This document shows, in pieces, positions 1 through 8,777 of a stretch of DNA of 64,000 nucleotides. The notes under the pieces were generated by a model. That model ran no database searches. It was not told the origin of the DNA and saw only the letters and a list, made by a program, of their open reading frames with translations. The DNA comes from Paraburkholderia guartelaensis (GTDB lineage Bacteria > Pseudomonadota > Gammaproteobacteria > Burkholderiales > Burkholderiaceae). The DNA is taken from the NCBI RefSeq assembly GCF_004353905.1, contig NZ_SMOD01000013.1:124001-188000 (forward strand), written 5' to 3'. The position numbers were made by a program, and so were the translations under genes. The first letter of the stretch is position 1. The number at the start of each line of letters is the position of its first letter.

Positions 1-327
1 CGGGGCGATTCGGGCGGCGAGCCAAAAAACAAGCGCTTTTGATTCAGTTCTGTTGCAACGCATACGTAGCCGGCGCAAAAACGTTCGGCGCCGAAACATC
101 GTGCGTGAACGGCTTTGCCGCGCGCTCGCCAGCGCGCATGCGGTCAGTGTGGGTATGCGTACAGATGGGCATGGCGAGGTTTGCTCCAATGAGGTCCGTA
201 AAAAGTCTCAAAGCTCTTTGAGGCTTGAGAGGTCCGGGAGGCACGTGACGCTTCGGGCGAGCCCGCCGGCAGGCAGGCGCGGCGTTCGTCGACGTGACCC
301 GATGCATTTCAACGGGGAGCTCACTGC
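1..327. other. 5' flank of manC, no gene recognised
   Basis: No coding frame here looks real: the short overlapping frames on both strands are arginine-rich and match nothing I recognise. The stretch presumably holds the promoter and leader of the downstream mannose-1-phosphate guanylyltransferase gene. I cannot point to a convincing -35/-10 pair. The gene start is preceded by an AACGGGGAG run that can serve as ribosome binding site. Confidence 0.5.
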
Positions 328-1887
328 ATGAATCAGCTCGTGACGCCTGCCGGCTTGATCGCGGCAGCCAATGAACCCGATGTCGCGCTCACCGTTCAGC
401 CCGTGGTGCTGGCCGGGGGCTCGGGCACGCGCCTTTGGCCGCTCTCGCGCGAGCACTGCCCGAAACAGCTGATCGACCTGCTCGACGGCGAGTCGCTGCT
501 CGAAGCTACGGTGCGGCGGCTCGACGGGGTGTATGCCCAGGCGGGCGCGGCGATCCACAAGGCCGCGCCCGTCGTCGTGAGCAGCGAGGAACTGCGGCTC
601 ATGACCGCCGACCGGCTCGGCCGCAGCGGCACGCCTGCTCGCGTTGTGCTGGAGCCGGTCGCGCGCAATACGGCGCCCGCGCTGACGGTGGCGGCGCTGG
701 CGGCGCGCGCCGGGCACGAGGCGGCGCTCGCTCGCGACGGCGCGGATGCCGTATGCGACAGCGACCCCGTGCTCATCGCCATGCCGGCGGACCACCTGAT
801 CGCGGATCGCGCGGCATTTGCCGCCGCGCTCGAAGAAGCGGTGGGGTACGCGGCGCGCGGCGCGATCGTCACGCTGGGCGTGCCGCCGCAGCGCGCGGAG
901 ACCGGCTACGGGTACATCGGCGCGGGGGCCGCGCTTGGCGCGAGCGGCGCGCGCGTGATCGAGCGTTTCGTGGAAAAACCCGGCGCCGAACTCGCGGCGA
1001 GTTACGTGGCATCCGGCGATTACCTCTGGAATAGCGGCATTTTCGTGGTGCGCGCATCGGTCTGGCTCGCCGCGATCGCGCACTGCCGGCCGGCGATCGC
1101 CGCTCAATGCGCGGCGGCGTTCGAGGCAGCCGCAATCGACGCCGACGGCACCGTGCATCTCGATGCCGCGGCGCTCGCTGCGTGCCCGTCCGATTCCATC
1201 GACTACGCGGTGATGGAGTCGCTCGGCGCCGACGCGCGGCTCGCGGGCGTGGTCGTGCCGCTCGTGGCCGGCTGGTCCGACGTGGGCGCGTGGGATGCGG
1301 TGTGGCAGGTATCGAACAAGGACGAAAGCGGCAACGTCGCCCGCGGGCGCGTGATGTTCGAAGACGTCACCGACACGTTCGCGCATTCGGACGGACGGCT
1401 AGTGGCCTGCGTGGGCGTGCACGGCGTGGTGGTCGTCGAAACGGCCGACGCAGTGCTCGTCGCGGCGAGGGATCGCGTGCAGGACGTGAAGGCGATCGTC
1501 GGCAAGCTCAGGCAAGAGCGCAGCGCGGTCGCGCAGCATCACCGGCGCGTGGAGCGGCCGTGGGGCTGCTACGACTCGCTCGATCAGGGCGAACGCTTCC
1601 AGGTCAAGCGGATCGTCGTGAAGCCGGGCGGGCGGCTGTCCCTGCAGATGCATCATCACCGCGCGGAGCACTGGACCGTGGTGCGCGGCACGGCGCGGGT
1701 CACGCGCGGCGAGGAGGTTTTCCTGCTTTCGGAAAACGAATCGACCTACATTCCGCTGGGCGTGAAGCACCGGCTGGAGAATCCGGGCAAGACGCCGCTC
1801 GAGATTATCGAGGTGCAGTCGGGCGGTTATCTGGGCGAAGACGACATCGTGCGCTTCGACGATGAATACGGCCGGATACAGCGGTGA
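328..1887 (+). CDS. manC: Mannose-1-phosphate guanylyltransferase / mannose-6-phosphate isomerase
   Basis: Bifunctional cytoplasmic enzyme (519 aa) that makes GDP-mannose from mannose-1-phosphate and GTP and, through its C-terminal cupin, interconverts mannose-6-phosphate and fructose-6-phosphate. The nucleotidyltransferase signature GGSGTRLWP is at residues 30-38. The type II phosphomannose isomerase cupin fills about residues 400-515, with the metal-binding cluster HHHRAEHW near 442-449. Length fits the ManC/CpsB/XanB family. The ATG start has a GGGGAG ribosome binding site. GDP-mannose feeds exopolysaccharide or LPS synthesis, but no glycosyltransferase cluster is visible here, so it may be the edge of a cluster to the left or a stand-alone copy. 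Confidence 0.93.
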   Translation: MNQLVTPAGLIAAANEPDVALTVQPVVLAGGSGTRLWPLSREHCPKQLIDLLDGESLLEATVRRLDGVYAQAGAAIHKAAPVVVSSEELRLMTADRLGRSGTPARVVLEPVARNTAPALTVAALAARAGHEAALARDGADAVCDSDPVLIAMPADHLIADRAAFAAALEEAVGYAARGAIVTLGVPPQRAETGYGYIGAGAALGASGARVIERFVEKPGAELAASYVASGDYLWNSGIFVVRASVWLAAIAHCRPAIAAQCAAAFEAAAIDADGTVHLDAAALAACPSDSIDYAVMESLGADARLAGVVVPLVAGWSDVGAWDAVWQVSNKDESGNVARGRVMFEDVTDTFAHSDGRLVACVGVHGVVVVETADAVLVAARDRVQDVKAIVGKLRQERSAVAQHHRRVERPWGCYDSLDQGERFQVKRIVVKPGGRLSLQMHHHRAEHWTVVRGTARVTRGEEVFLLSENESTYIPLGVKHRLENPGKTPLEIIEVQSGGYLGEDDIVRFDDEYGRIQR

Positions 1888-2259
1888 CCAGACGCAGCGT
1901 CGAAAGGCAACACGTTGGGCCGCGCGCGAAAAGCGTGCGCAGAAGAAACATGCACGCCGGCGTCTCTGCATATGCACAGCCAGGGACTGCCGATTGATGT
2001 GAAGCCAGTTGAAAGCGTGTCGATTGAAGTAAGTGGGCGATTCATACGATCGCCTTACAAAAACAGCAGCGCCAGGGCCGACGTAACACGCGTAAATACG
2101 AACAAGATGCTTGCGCGCAAGGATCATGTCAGGAGATATCCTGGCTGGCGAAATATGCGAAGCGCATGGCAACGTAACACCTAAGTTCGACGACGCACGA
2201 GGGCCCGCGCAGTATCCGGCAAACATGGGCGATAACGCCCACATCGGGGGGGTAGGGTC
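1888..2259. other. Intergenic region with a hairpin upstream of the FadR-type regulator
   Basis: This 372-bp gap separates manC from the regulator gene. Open frames exist but lack ribosome binding sites and family resemblance. A short perfect dyad, TGGGCG-ATAA-CGCCCA at 2226-2241, lies 18 bp before the regulator start. It could be an autoregulatory operator or an mRNA hairpin; this is inference. A poly-G run follows it and may act as the ribosome binding site. Confidence 0.4.
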
Positions 2260-2976
2260 ATGGAACTGGGGAACAAGGAACGTTCGCTCGTCAGCAAGGT
2301 GATGGACGGGCTGATTTCAGGCATCGTCGAGGAGCGGTATGGCGCTGTGCTGCCACCGCAGGACATCCTCTCAAAGGAGTTCGACGTGAGCCGCACGGTG
2401 ATGCGCGAGGCGCTCTCCATGCTGCTCGCGCGTCACATGCTCGACGTGCGACCGAAAATCGGCACGCGCATCCGGCCCATGCGCGACTGGCGCATGATCG
2501 ACGAGGACGTCGTGAACTGGCGTTTCCGTTCGAAACCGGACAAGACGTTCTTGCGCGACGTGATCGAATTTCGCGGTCTGATCGAACCGGCGGCATGCGC
2601 GCTGGCGGCCACGCGTGCGAGCGCTGCGGACATCACCGGCATTCGCGAGGCGTTCGAAGTGCTGCGCGACACGAGCACCGACGATCCGAATTTCCAGACC
2701 GCCGACGCGCTTCTGCACACGCGCATCCTTGCGGCAAGCGGGAATCAGTTTTACCAGCAGATGGCGGCGATCATTCGCGGCGCGCTATCGCTCGTAAATC
2801 CGATTCTCAGCACGCGTGACGGCGGCTGGAGCAACGTCGTGGCGGCCCATGGGCGCATCGTCGAAGCGATCGAGCGGCGCGCGCCGAAAGAAGCCGAAGC
2901 GGCCGCGCTCGCGATGATCGAATACACCGCCGACGAACTCACTCGCGCGCTCGCGCCCGAGTTGGAGCAGCGCTAA
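2260..2976 (+). CDS. FadR-subfamily GntR transcriptional regulator
   Basis: A 238-aa DNA-binding regulator. The N-terminal winged helix-turn-helix occupies about residues 8-75, with LPPQDILSKEFDVSRTVMRE (31-50) as helix-turn-helix core. The C-terminal FCD effector domain covers about 95-230 and shows the helix RDVIEFRGLIEP and the histidine-bearing segments ALLHTRI and AAHGRIV that line the metal or ligand pocket in this family. FadR-type FCD proteins usually sense organic or sugar acids and repress nearby catabolic genes. The Gfo/Idh/MocA oxidoreductase 180 bp downstream on the same strand is the natural candidate target. The ligand cannot be told from sequence. Confidence 0.88.
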   Translation: MELGNKERSLVSKVMDGLISGIVEERYGAVLPPQDILSKEFDVSRTVMREALSMLLARHMLDVRPKIGTRIRPMRDWRMIDEDVVNWRFRSKPDKTFLRDVIEFRGLIEPAACALAATRASAADITGIREAFEVLRDTSTDDPNFQTADALLHTRILAASGNQFYQQMAAIIRGALSLVNPILSTRDGGWSNVVAAHGRIVEAIERRAPKEAEAAALAMIEYTADELTRALAPELEQR

Positions 2977-3094
2977 GACCGTTCGCAACGTCGCTTCGCT
3001 CGCGTCAGTCCGCTCGCTGCGCGCGGATTGAGGCGAGCGCATTGCGGCGCGCTGCGCGTGCCGGTATCGTGCGTGTCTTTGGGTGCGCCGCGCG

Positions 3095-3111
3095 TGACGT
3101 ACATGACGTAC
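3095..3111. promoter_or_regulatory. TGACGTAC direct repeat upstream of the oxidoreductase
   Basis: Two copies of TGACGTAC sit one base apart at 3095-3102 and 3104-3111, 43 bp before the start of the Gfo/Idh/MocA gene. A spaced repeat in a promoter-proximal position is compatible with an operator, possibly for the FadR-type regulator upstream. No family consensus was matched, so this is a weak call. Confidence 0.3.
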
Positions 3112-3154
3112 GTTGTGCGGCGGCCCTCGACCTCACAGCCGGAGCACGCAGCAC

Positions 3155-4132
3155 ATGAGCGAAACACAAACGATACGTTGGGGCATCGTCGGCGCGGGCC
3201 GCATTGCGCACCGCTTCGCGCAGGGCGTCGCGCACGTGCCGCATGCACGCGTCGAAGCGGTCTGGTCGCGTCGCGCAGCCACTGCGCAGGCGCTTGCCGC
3301 CACTTGCGGCGCGAAAGCGTGCGATAGCGTGGCTGCGCTCTTCGCGAGCGGCATCGACGCCGTGTATATCGCCACGATGCAGGACAGTCACGCCCAGTAC
3401 GCCATTGCCGCGCTCGACGCCGGCCTGCCCGTGCTGTGCGAAAAGCCCGCCACCGTCAACGGCGCGCAGCTCGAACGCGTGCTCGACGCAGCGCGCCGTG
3501 CGCAGCGCCTCTTCATGGAGGCGATGAAGCCGCCGTTTTATCCCCTCTATAGAAAGTTGCGCACGCAACTAGATGCCGATCCCATCGGGCCGGTCGGGCT
3601 CGTGCGCGCGGGCTGTTCGGTGGCAAGTGTGCCTGCCGACCATCCCTCGCTTTCGTTCGAGCAAGCGGGCGGCGCGCTGCTCGACATCGGCGTGTACGAA
3701 ATGTTTCTTGCCGTCGACTGGCTAGGCGCGCCACGCGAGGTGCAGACCGTTGGGCGGCTCGGCTCGACTGGCGTGGACACCTTCGCGAGTCTCAATTGCC
3801 AGCATGAGCGCGGCATTGCGCAGTTATTCTGCGGACTCGATCTGCACGGTTATGGCGACGCGCTGCTGGCGGGGCCGCTTGGCAACGTGACGATCCACGC
3901 GAACTGGTGGAATCCGGTGCGCGCGACGGTGCGCTATGTGGACGGCCGCGTCGTCGAACTCGATGAGCCGTTCGAGGGCGGCGGTCTCAACTACGAGACC
4001 GCGCACTTCTGCGAGCTGCTGCGCGCGGGCGCGCTCGAAAGCCCGGTGATGACGCACGACACCTCGCGCCGCATGCTCGCCATGGCCGACGCCGCGCGCG
4101 CGGCGCTCGGACTGCGTTTTCCCTGCGAGTGA
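3155..4132 (+). CDS. Gfo/Idh/MocA-family NAD(P)-dependent oxidoreductase
   Basis: A 325-aa dehydrogenase. The N-terminal Rossmann domain begins with GIVGAGRIAHRF, the usual GxGxxG dinucleotide site. The family EKP motif is present as CEKPATVN, followed by EAMKPPFYP as in dihydrodiol dehydrogenase-like members. The C-terminal half is the alpha/beta domain that shapes the substrate pocket. Substrates in this family are mostly sugars, inositols or diols, and none can be assigned here. I chose the ATG at 3155 because the protein begins right before the Rossmann strand; an upstream in-frame start would add 14 residues without resemblance to the family. Confidence 0.86.
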   Translation: MSETQTIRWGIVGAGRIAHRFAQGVAHVPHARVEAVWSRRAATAQALAATCGAKACDSVAALFASGIDAVYIATMQDSHAQYAIAALDAGLPVLCEKPATVNGAQLERVLDAARRAQRLFMEAMKPPFYPLYRKLRTQLDADPIGPVGLVRAGCSVASVPADHPSLSFEQAGGALLDIGVYEMFLAVDWLGAPREVQTVGRLGSTGVDTFASLNCQHERGIAQLFCGLDLHGYGDALLAGPLGNVTIHANWWNPVRATVRYVDGRVVELDEPFEGGGLNYETAHFCELLRAGALESPVMTHDTSRRMLAMADAARAALGLRFPCE

Positions 4133-4158
4133 CAAGCTAATAAGCGGCTCGAAAGCGA

Positions 4159-4182
4159 CACGGCCCGCATATGCGGGCCGTG
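4159..4182. terminator. Bidirectional hairpin between convergent genes
   Basis: A perfect 24-bp palindrome (CACGGCCCGCA and its complement) lies between the convergent ends of the oxidoreductase (4132) and the ABC permease (4202). It has no long T-run on either side, so termination may be partial, but its position between converging genes is typical. Confidence 0.6.
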
Positions 4183-4201
4183 TATGAAAACGCTTGTGCT
4201 A

Positions 4202-4861
4202 TCAGTGGCGCGCAGGCAGCGCGAGGCGCCTTTCGTACCAGTGCTGCACCCATTCGAGCACCTGGCAAAGCACCCAGTACACGGCAGCGGCCGCGAGATA
4301 GAGCGGCAGCGGCTGATACGTCGAAGCGATGATTTCCTGTGCGCTGCGCAGCAGCTCCGTCACGGTAATGACCGAAACGAGCGACGTGTCCTTGATGAGG
4401 CTGATGAGGCTGTTCGAGAGACTCGGCACGGCGATGCGCAACGCCTGCGGCGCAATCACGTAGCGCAGCGTCTGCGTTCGCGAGAGGCCGAGGCTATAGG
4501 CCGCGAGCCACTGTCCGCTATGAATGCCGAGAATCGCGCCACGCATGCTTTCCGAGAGATACGCCGCCACGTTCGCCGAAAGCGCGATCACGCCCGCGGG
4601 CGTCGGGTCGAGCGAGATGCCGATGCTCGGCAATCCGTAGTAAATGACGAAGATCTGCACGAGCAGCGGCGTGCCGCGCATCAGGCTCACATACACACGC
4701 GCGATGAACACGAGCGCGCGGTTCGAGCTGATGCCCATGAGCGCGAGCACGGCACCCCCGATGAGCCCGAAAATCATCGAAAGCACGGCGAACTTGACCG
4801 TCAGCACCGCGCCCTGTGCGAGCACCGGCAGCGACTGGATGATGAGCGTATAGATGGGCAT
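4202..4861 (-). CDS. Polar amino-acid ABC transporter permease (TcyL/YecS type)
   Basis: Inner-membrane permease (219 aa) of the HisM/YecS family. It shows several hydrophobic segments and the cytoplasmic EAA loop ILGIHSGQWLAAYSLGLS followed by ALRIAVPSLSNSLISL, which contacts the ATPase. The start MPIYTLIIQSLPVL is chosen because it begins right at the first membrane helix; an upstream frame adds an unlikely cysteine- and histidine-rich leader. It follows the binding-protein gene in the same direction across a strong hairpin. No ATP-binding gene is adjacent, which is unusual for this class and implies an ATPase encoded elsewhere. Confidence 0.87.
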   Translation of the reverse strand: MPIYTLIIQSLPVLAQGAVLTVKFAVLSMIFGLIGGAVLALMGISSNRALVFIARVYVSLMRGTPLLVQIFVIYYGLPSIGISLDPTPAGVIALSANVAAYLSESMRGAILGIHSGQWLAAYSLGLSRTQTLRYVIAPQALRIAVPSLSNSLISLIKDTSLVSVITVTELLRSAQEIIASTYQPLPLYLAAAAVYWVLCQVLEWVQHWYERRLALPARH

Positions 4862-4910
4862 GGGCGTAGGTAACGAATGGAAGTGGCGCGTTTTGCAATG
4901 GACGCACATG

Positions 4911-4946
4911 CGCGAAGGGCGGCATCGTGGGATACCGCCCTTCGCG
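4911..4946 (-). terminator. Intercistronic hairpin between binding protein and permease genes
   Basis: A 12-bp perfect stem (CGCGAAGGGCGG with its complement, 12-nt loop) lies between the stop of the binding-protein gene (4984) and the permease start (4861). No T-run follows. Such stems commonly protect the upstream mRNA or cause partial termination, giving excess binding protein over permease. This role is inferred from position. Confidence 0.6.
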
Positions 4947-4983
4947 TCAGCCGGACTGTGCGGCGCTCAGGATCATTGCCGAA

Positions 4984-5781
4984 TCATTGCGAGATCGGCT
5001 TGGTCACGTCGATGCCGAACCACTTGTCCGAGATCTTCGTGAAGGTGCCGTCGGCTTCGAGCTGCGTCATCGCATCGTCGATCGCCTTGGCGAACTTCGG
5101 ATTGCCCTTCTTGAACGGGATGGCCGACGGGTTGCCGTTGCCGACGATCGCGCCCGTGCGCAGCGGCAGCTGCGAGTTCTTCAGCAGGTAGGCGAGCATC
5201 AGGCGATCGTTCAGTGCCGCGTCGAGTCGGCCCGCTGCGAGGTCACGCAGATATTCGGGGGCGCCCGGATAGGTCTTCACGTCGATGCCCGGCACCGACT
5301 TGGCCATGTCCATGTAATTGGTGCCGAGGCCAACGCCGAGCTTCTTGCCCTTGAGGTCTTCGAGCGCCTTGAACTCGCGCGTGTCGTCCTTGCGCTGGAT
5401 GAGCTGTGCGGCCGAGTACGTGTACGCCGGCGAGAAGTCGAGCACGGCCTTGCGCTGGTCGGTCACGCCGACCTGGTTCACGATCACGTCGAACTTGCCT
5501 GCCTGCAGGCCCGCGATGATGCCGCTCCATTCGGTCGTGACGAATTCGGGCTTGAGGCCCATTTTCGCGGCGACGGCCTTGGCGATGTCGACGTCATAGC
5601 CGACCAGCTCGCCGTTGGGCGCCTTCGAGTTGAACGGGGGGAACGTGCCTTCGAGACCGATGCGCAGCGTGCCGCGCGCCTTGGCCTGGTCGAGCAGGTC
5701 ATCGGCGTGGGCGCTGGCTGCGACGAACGATGCGCCAACGATTGCGAGTGCAAGGAGTTTTTTCAGCAAACCGGCTTTCAT
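4984..5781 (-). CDS. Amino-acid (cystine-like) ABC transporter substrate-binding protein
   Basis: A 265-aa periplasmic solute-binding protein of family 3. A Sec signal peptide (KKLLALAIVGASFVAASAHA) ends near residue 25, before DDLLDQAKARG. The mature part shows the family pattern RIGLEGTFPPFN and GYDVDIAKAVAAKMGL near the N-terminus, and it resembles FliY/TcyJ cystine-binding proteins. It delivers substrate to the permease encoded just downstream on the same strand. A GAGG ribosome binding site precedes the ATG. Cystine is the best guess; other polar amino acids remain possible. Confidence 0.88.
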   Translation of the reverse strand: MKAGLLKKLLALAIVGASFVAASAHADDLLDQAKARGTLRIGLEGTFPPFNSKAPNGELVGYDVDIAKAVAAKMGLKPEFVTTEWSGIIAGLQAGKFDVIVNQVGVTDQRKAVLDFSPAYTYSAAQLIQRKDDTREFKALEDLKGKKLGVGLGTNYMDMAKSVPGIDVKTYPGAPEYLRDLAAGRLDAALNDRLMLAYLLKNSQLPLRTGAIVGNGNPSAIPFKKGNPKFAKAIDDAMTQLEADGTFTKISDKWFGIDVTKPISQ

Positions 5782-5845
5782 GTTTTCCTCTTGTTCTGCT
5801 GCTGCGATTCTGGTGCTAGTGCGTAGCGCCTCCGATGCGCCATGA

Positions 5846-6892
5846 CTAGCCTGCCACTATAGCTTTACGCGCGGCCAGCGCCCGCGCACATTCGGCGACG
5901 AGTGCGGGGCCCCGGTAGATGAACCCCGTATAGACCTGCACGAGCGAGGCGCCGGCCGCGATTTTCGCGCGCGCGTCGTCGCCCGAAAAAATGCCGCCCA
6001 CGCCGATGATGGGCACGTCGCCGCCCAGCTCGGCGCGCAGCTTGCGGATCACGTTGTTCGAGGCGTCGAACACCGGGCGTCCCGAGAGGCCGCCTGTTTC
6101 GTTCGCATTTGGCATGCCTTCCACCGCCGCGCGCGAGAGCGTCGTGTTGGTCGCGATCACGCCTTCGATCTTGTGGCGCAGGAGTGTGTCGGCGATCTCC
6201 TTGATCTGCTCGTCGTCGAGATCGGGTGCGATCTTGAGCGCGAGCGGCACGAGCTTGCCGTGCATGTCGGCCAGACGCTGCTGCTTGTCCTTGAGCGCGG
6301 CGAGGAGGGCGTCGAGTTCGCCGCCGCCCTGCAGCTGTCGCAGGTTCTTCGTGTTCGGCGACGAGATATTGATCGTCACGTAGCTCGCGAACGGATAGAC
6401 GCGCTCGAGGCAGAAGAGATAGTCGTCGGCGGCGCGCTCGATCGGCGTGTCGGCGTTCTTGCCGATATTCAGGCCGAGAATGCCGCGATAGCGCGCGGCC
6501 TGCACGTTCTTCACGAACTGCTCGACGCCGTGGTTGTTGAACCCCATGCGGTTGATGATGCCCCCTGCCTGCGGCAGCCGGAAAATGCGCGGGCGCGGAT
6601 TGCCTGGCTGCGGGCGCGGCGTCACGGTGCCCACCTCGATGAAGCCGAAGCCGAGCGCGGCGAAACCGTCGATCGCGGCACCTTCCTTGTCGAGGCCCGC
6701 GGCGAGCCCCACCGGGTTGCGGAAGGTGAGGCCCATGACGGTGCGCGGCGAATCGGGCACGCGGGGGGCGAGCAGGCCCGCCATGCCGGTGCGGCCGGCG
6801 GCGCCGATCATGCGCAGCGAGAGGTGATGGGCGTCTTCGGCGTCCATGCGAAAGAGCTGGTCGCGGACGAACGGATAAAGGGTGCTGAACAC
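5846..6892 (-). CDS. pyrD: Dihydroorotate dehydrogenase (quinone), class 2
   Basis: Membrane-associated flavoenzyme (348 aa) that oxidises dihydroorotate to orotate in pyrimidine synthesis and passes electrons to ubiquinone. The N-terminal amphipathic segment MFSTLYPFVRDQLFRMDAED is the class 2 membrane anchor. FMN-barrel motifs seen include GFGFIEVGTVTPRPQPGN, NRMGFNNHG, NISSPNTKNLR and the phosphate-binding IIGVGGIFSGDDA. Length matches E. coli PyrD (336 aa) closely. It lies in a minus-strand run with bpt and aat but is 79 bp from bpt, so co-transcription is possible and not certain. Confidence 0.97.
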   Translation of the reverse strand: MFSTLYPFVRDQLFRMDAEDAHHLSLRMIGAAGRTGMAGLLAPRVPDSPRTVMGLTFRNPVGLAAGLDKEGAAIDGFAALGFGFIEVGTVTPRPQPGNPRPRIFRLPQAGGIINRMGFNNHGVEQFVKNVQAARYRGILGLNIGKNADTPIERAADDYLFCLERVYPFASYVTINISSPNTKNLRQLQGGGELDALLAALKDKQQRLADMHGKLVPLALKIAPDLDDEQIKEIADTLLRHKIEGVIATNTTLSRAAVEGMPNANETGGLSGRPVFDASNNVIRKLRAELGGDVPIIGVGGIFSGDDARAKIAAGASLVQVYTGFIYRGPALVAECARALAARKAIVAG

Positions 6893-6971
6893 GGGAAGAA
6901 GGCGCGGGCGCCAGAAAATGGGAACCCGCTATTTTAGCGGTAACGCGGACCCTGGGCGATGCGCCGGGGGC

Positions 6972-7736
6972 TCAGGCTTCGGCCGTGAGTGCGGTCCACG
7001 CGCCGTCGAATAGACCTTCGAGCGGCTGAAAGCGCGCCTTGTAGGCCATTTTCGGGCTCTCGCGGATCCAGTAGCCGAGATAGACGTAAGGCAGCTGAAG
7101 GCTGCGGGCCTGCTCGATCTGCCAGAGGATGTTGTAGGTGCCGTAGCTCGTGTGGAGCGTGTCCGGGTCGAAGAACGTGTAGACCGACGAGAGCCCGTCG
7201 CCGAGGATGTCGATCATGCTCACCATGCGCAACGCGCCGGGCTCGTCCGGATGCGCGGGGTCCGGCTCGCGGAATTCGACCAGCCGTGAGTTGATCCGGC
7301 TTTGCAGCAGGAACTGCTCGTACTGGTCGCGGCTGTCGCGGTCCATGCCGCCGCCCGCGTGGCGCGCGGACTGATAGCGCATGTAGAGCGCGTAGTGCGC
7401 CTCGTCGTAGTGCAGCGGCGCGACCGTGGCGACGAGCGCGCCGTGCCGTTTCCATGCGCGGCGCTGCGTGCGGCTCGGCGAGAAGCGCTCGACCGGCACG
7501 CGCACCGGCACGCACGCGCGGCAACCGTCGCAGTAGGGACGATAGGTGAACACGCCCGAGCGCCGGAAGCCGGCCTTCACGAGATCGGTATAGACGTCGG
7601 AATTGATGAGATGACTGGGCGTCGCCACCTGCGAGCGCGCGATGCGCCCCTCCAGGTAACTGCAGGGGTAGGGCGCCGTTGCATAGAATTGCAGCGCGGA
7701 AAGCGGTGAAAGCGGCAGCTCGTTTGGATGCGTCAC
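6972..7736 (-). CDS. bpt: Aspartate/glutamate leucyltransferase (N-degron pathway)
   Basis: A 254-aa aminoacyl-tRNA-protein transferase that adds leucine to proteins beginning with Asp or Glu, marking them for ClpAP. The ATE N-terminal domain shows the cysteine cluster PYCDGCRACVPVRVPV, and the C-terminal domain has LGYWIRESPKMAYKARFQPLE, both typical of bacterial Bpt. I use the GTG start at 7736 (MTHPNELPLSPL), which has a GAGAG ribosome binding site. The frame stays open further upstream, but that extension is arginine-rich and does not look like the family. It sits directly next to aat, the other bacterial N-degron transferase. Confidence 0.93.
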   Translation of the reverse strand: MTHPNELPLSPLSALQFYATAPYPCSYLEGRIARSQVATPSHLINSDVYTDLVKAGFRRSGVFTYRPYCDGCRACVPVRVPVERFSPSRTQRRAWKRHGALVATVAPLHYDEAHYALYMRYQSARHAGGGMDRDSRDQYEQFLLQSRINSRLVEFREPDPAHPDEPGALRMVSMIDILGDGLSSVYTFFDPDTLHTSYGTYNILWQIEQARSLQLPYVYLGYWIRESPKMAYKARFQPLEGLFDGAWTALTAEA

Positions 7737-7986
7737 GTTGGCAGCTCTCGTAGCAGTTCGGATCGTCGCGTGGCGCGCGCGGCGCACCCAGCCTCGCGCA
7801 CAAGCCTTGCCAGACCACACGGCACACCGCACGTGGCGTGCCAGGCAAGGCCGGGCGGCGACAGTTCTTCAGTCAGTCTAACATTGACGCCGAACATGTA
7901 TCCATCGAATTGAGCGGGCTGTAGCAAGTGCGCGCGCAGGAATCGTGCGTCGCTCATATGCCACTCATTTAGCGCTCACCGGCAAT

Positions 7987-8751
7987 TCACGCTGCGGGCA
8001 AGAACTCGTCGGGCGCGCCCCTGCCGCCGAGCAGATCGGCGAGCACGGCTTTGTCGAACTTCCAGGGAATGGGCGCGGCGTTCACGTGCGTGCGCACGTG
8101 GGCGATGAACGCCTTGCGCGAGATTTCGCGCCCGCCGAGCGAGGCGAGATGCGCGGTGTTCTGCTGGCAATCGATCAACTCGACGCCATGGCGGCGCAGA
8201 TGCGCGACGAGCGCCGCGAGCGCGATCTTCGAGGCGTCGGTGACAGAGGCGAACATCGACTCGCCGAAGAACATCGTGCCGAGCGCCACGCCGTAGAGTC
8301 CGCCCACACGCTCGCCGCCGAACCAGGCCTCGATGCTGTGCGCGTCGCCCACGCGGTGCAGCGTGGAATAGGCGTCGATCACGTCGGCGGTGATCCAGGT
8401 GCCGCGCTGGCCGCGCCGTGGCGCGTTCGCACACGCGCGCATCACGGCGGCGAAATTGTTGTCGACGCGAATTTCCCACGCGTCTTCACGCAGCACGCGC
8501 TTGAGTGTTTTCCTGAACGAGGGCGAGACCTTGAATTCGTCGGGGCGCAGGATCATGCGCGGATCGGGGCTCCACCAGAGCACCGGCTGGCCGTCGGAGT
8601 ACCACGGGAAAATGCCGCGCCGGTAGGCGTCGATCAGGCGTGAGGGGAGCAGATCCGCGCTGGCGGCGAGCAGGCCTGGCGCGCCGCTCGACGCGCCAAG
8701 TGCGCGCTCGACGGCGGGAAACGGTTCGTCGGGCGAAAGCCAGGGGACCAT
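7987..8751 (-). CDS. aat: Leucyl/phenylalanyl-tRNA--protein transferase
   Basis: A 254-aa cytoplasmic enzyme that transfers Leu or Phe from tRNA to N-terminal Lys or Arg of proteins, creating N-degrons for ClpS/ClpAP. Recognised by GLLAASADLLPSRLIDAYRR, RGIFPWYSDGQPVLWWSPDP and the C-terminal HTAHL-SLGGREISRKAF region of the family. It lies upstream of bpt on the same strand with a 250-bp gap that holds no credible gene. Together the two enzymes cover both bacterial N-degron branches. Confidence 0.96.
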   Translation of the reverse strand: MVPWLSPDEPFPAVERALGASSGAPGLLAASADLLPSRLIDAYRRGIFPWYSDGQPVLWWSPDPRMILRPDEFKVSPSFRKTLKRVLREDAWEIRVDNNFAAVMRACANAPRRGQRGTWITADVIDAYSTLHRVGDAHSIEAWFGGERVGGLYGVALGTMFFGESMFASVTDASKIALAALVAHLRRHGVELIDCQQNTAHLASLGGREISRKAFIAHVRTHVNAAPIPWKFDKAVLADLLGGRGAPDEFLPAA

Positions 8752-8777
8752 CGTCGCGTGCGCAGTCAGAAGAACGA

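Noticed and set aside
208..1386. Long minus-strand frame opposite manC
   Set aside because: Antisense shadow, composition dominated by Arg, Ala and His.
1915..2184. An 89-codon plus-strand frame after manC
   Set aside because: No ribosome binding site, mixed composition and no family resemblance.
7733..7957. A 74-codon minus-strand frame between aat and bpt
   Set aside because: It overlaps the bpt start in another frame, has no clear ribosome binding site and no recognisable family. The bpt GTG with its GAGAG is better supported.
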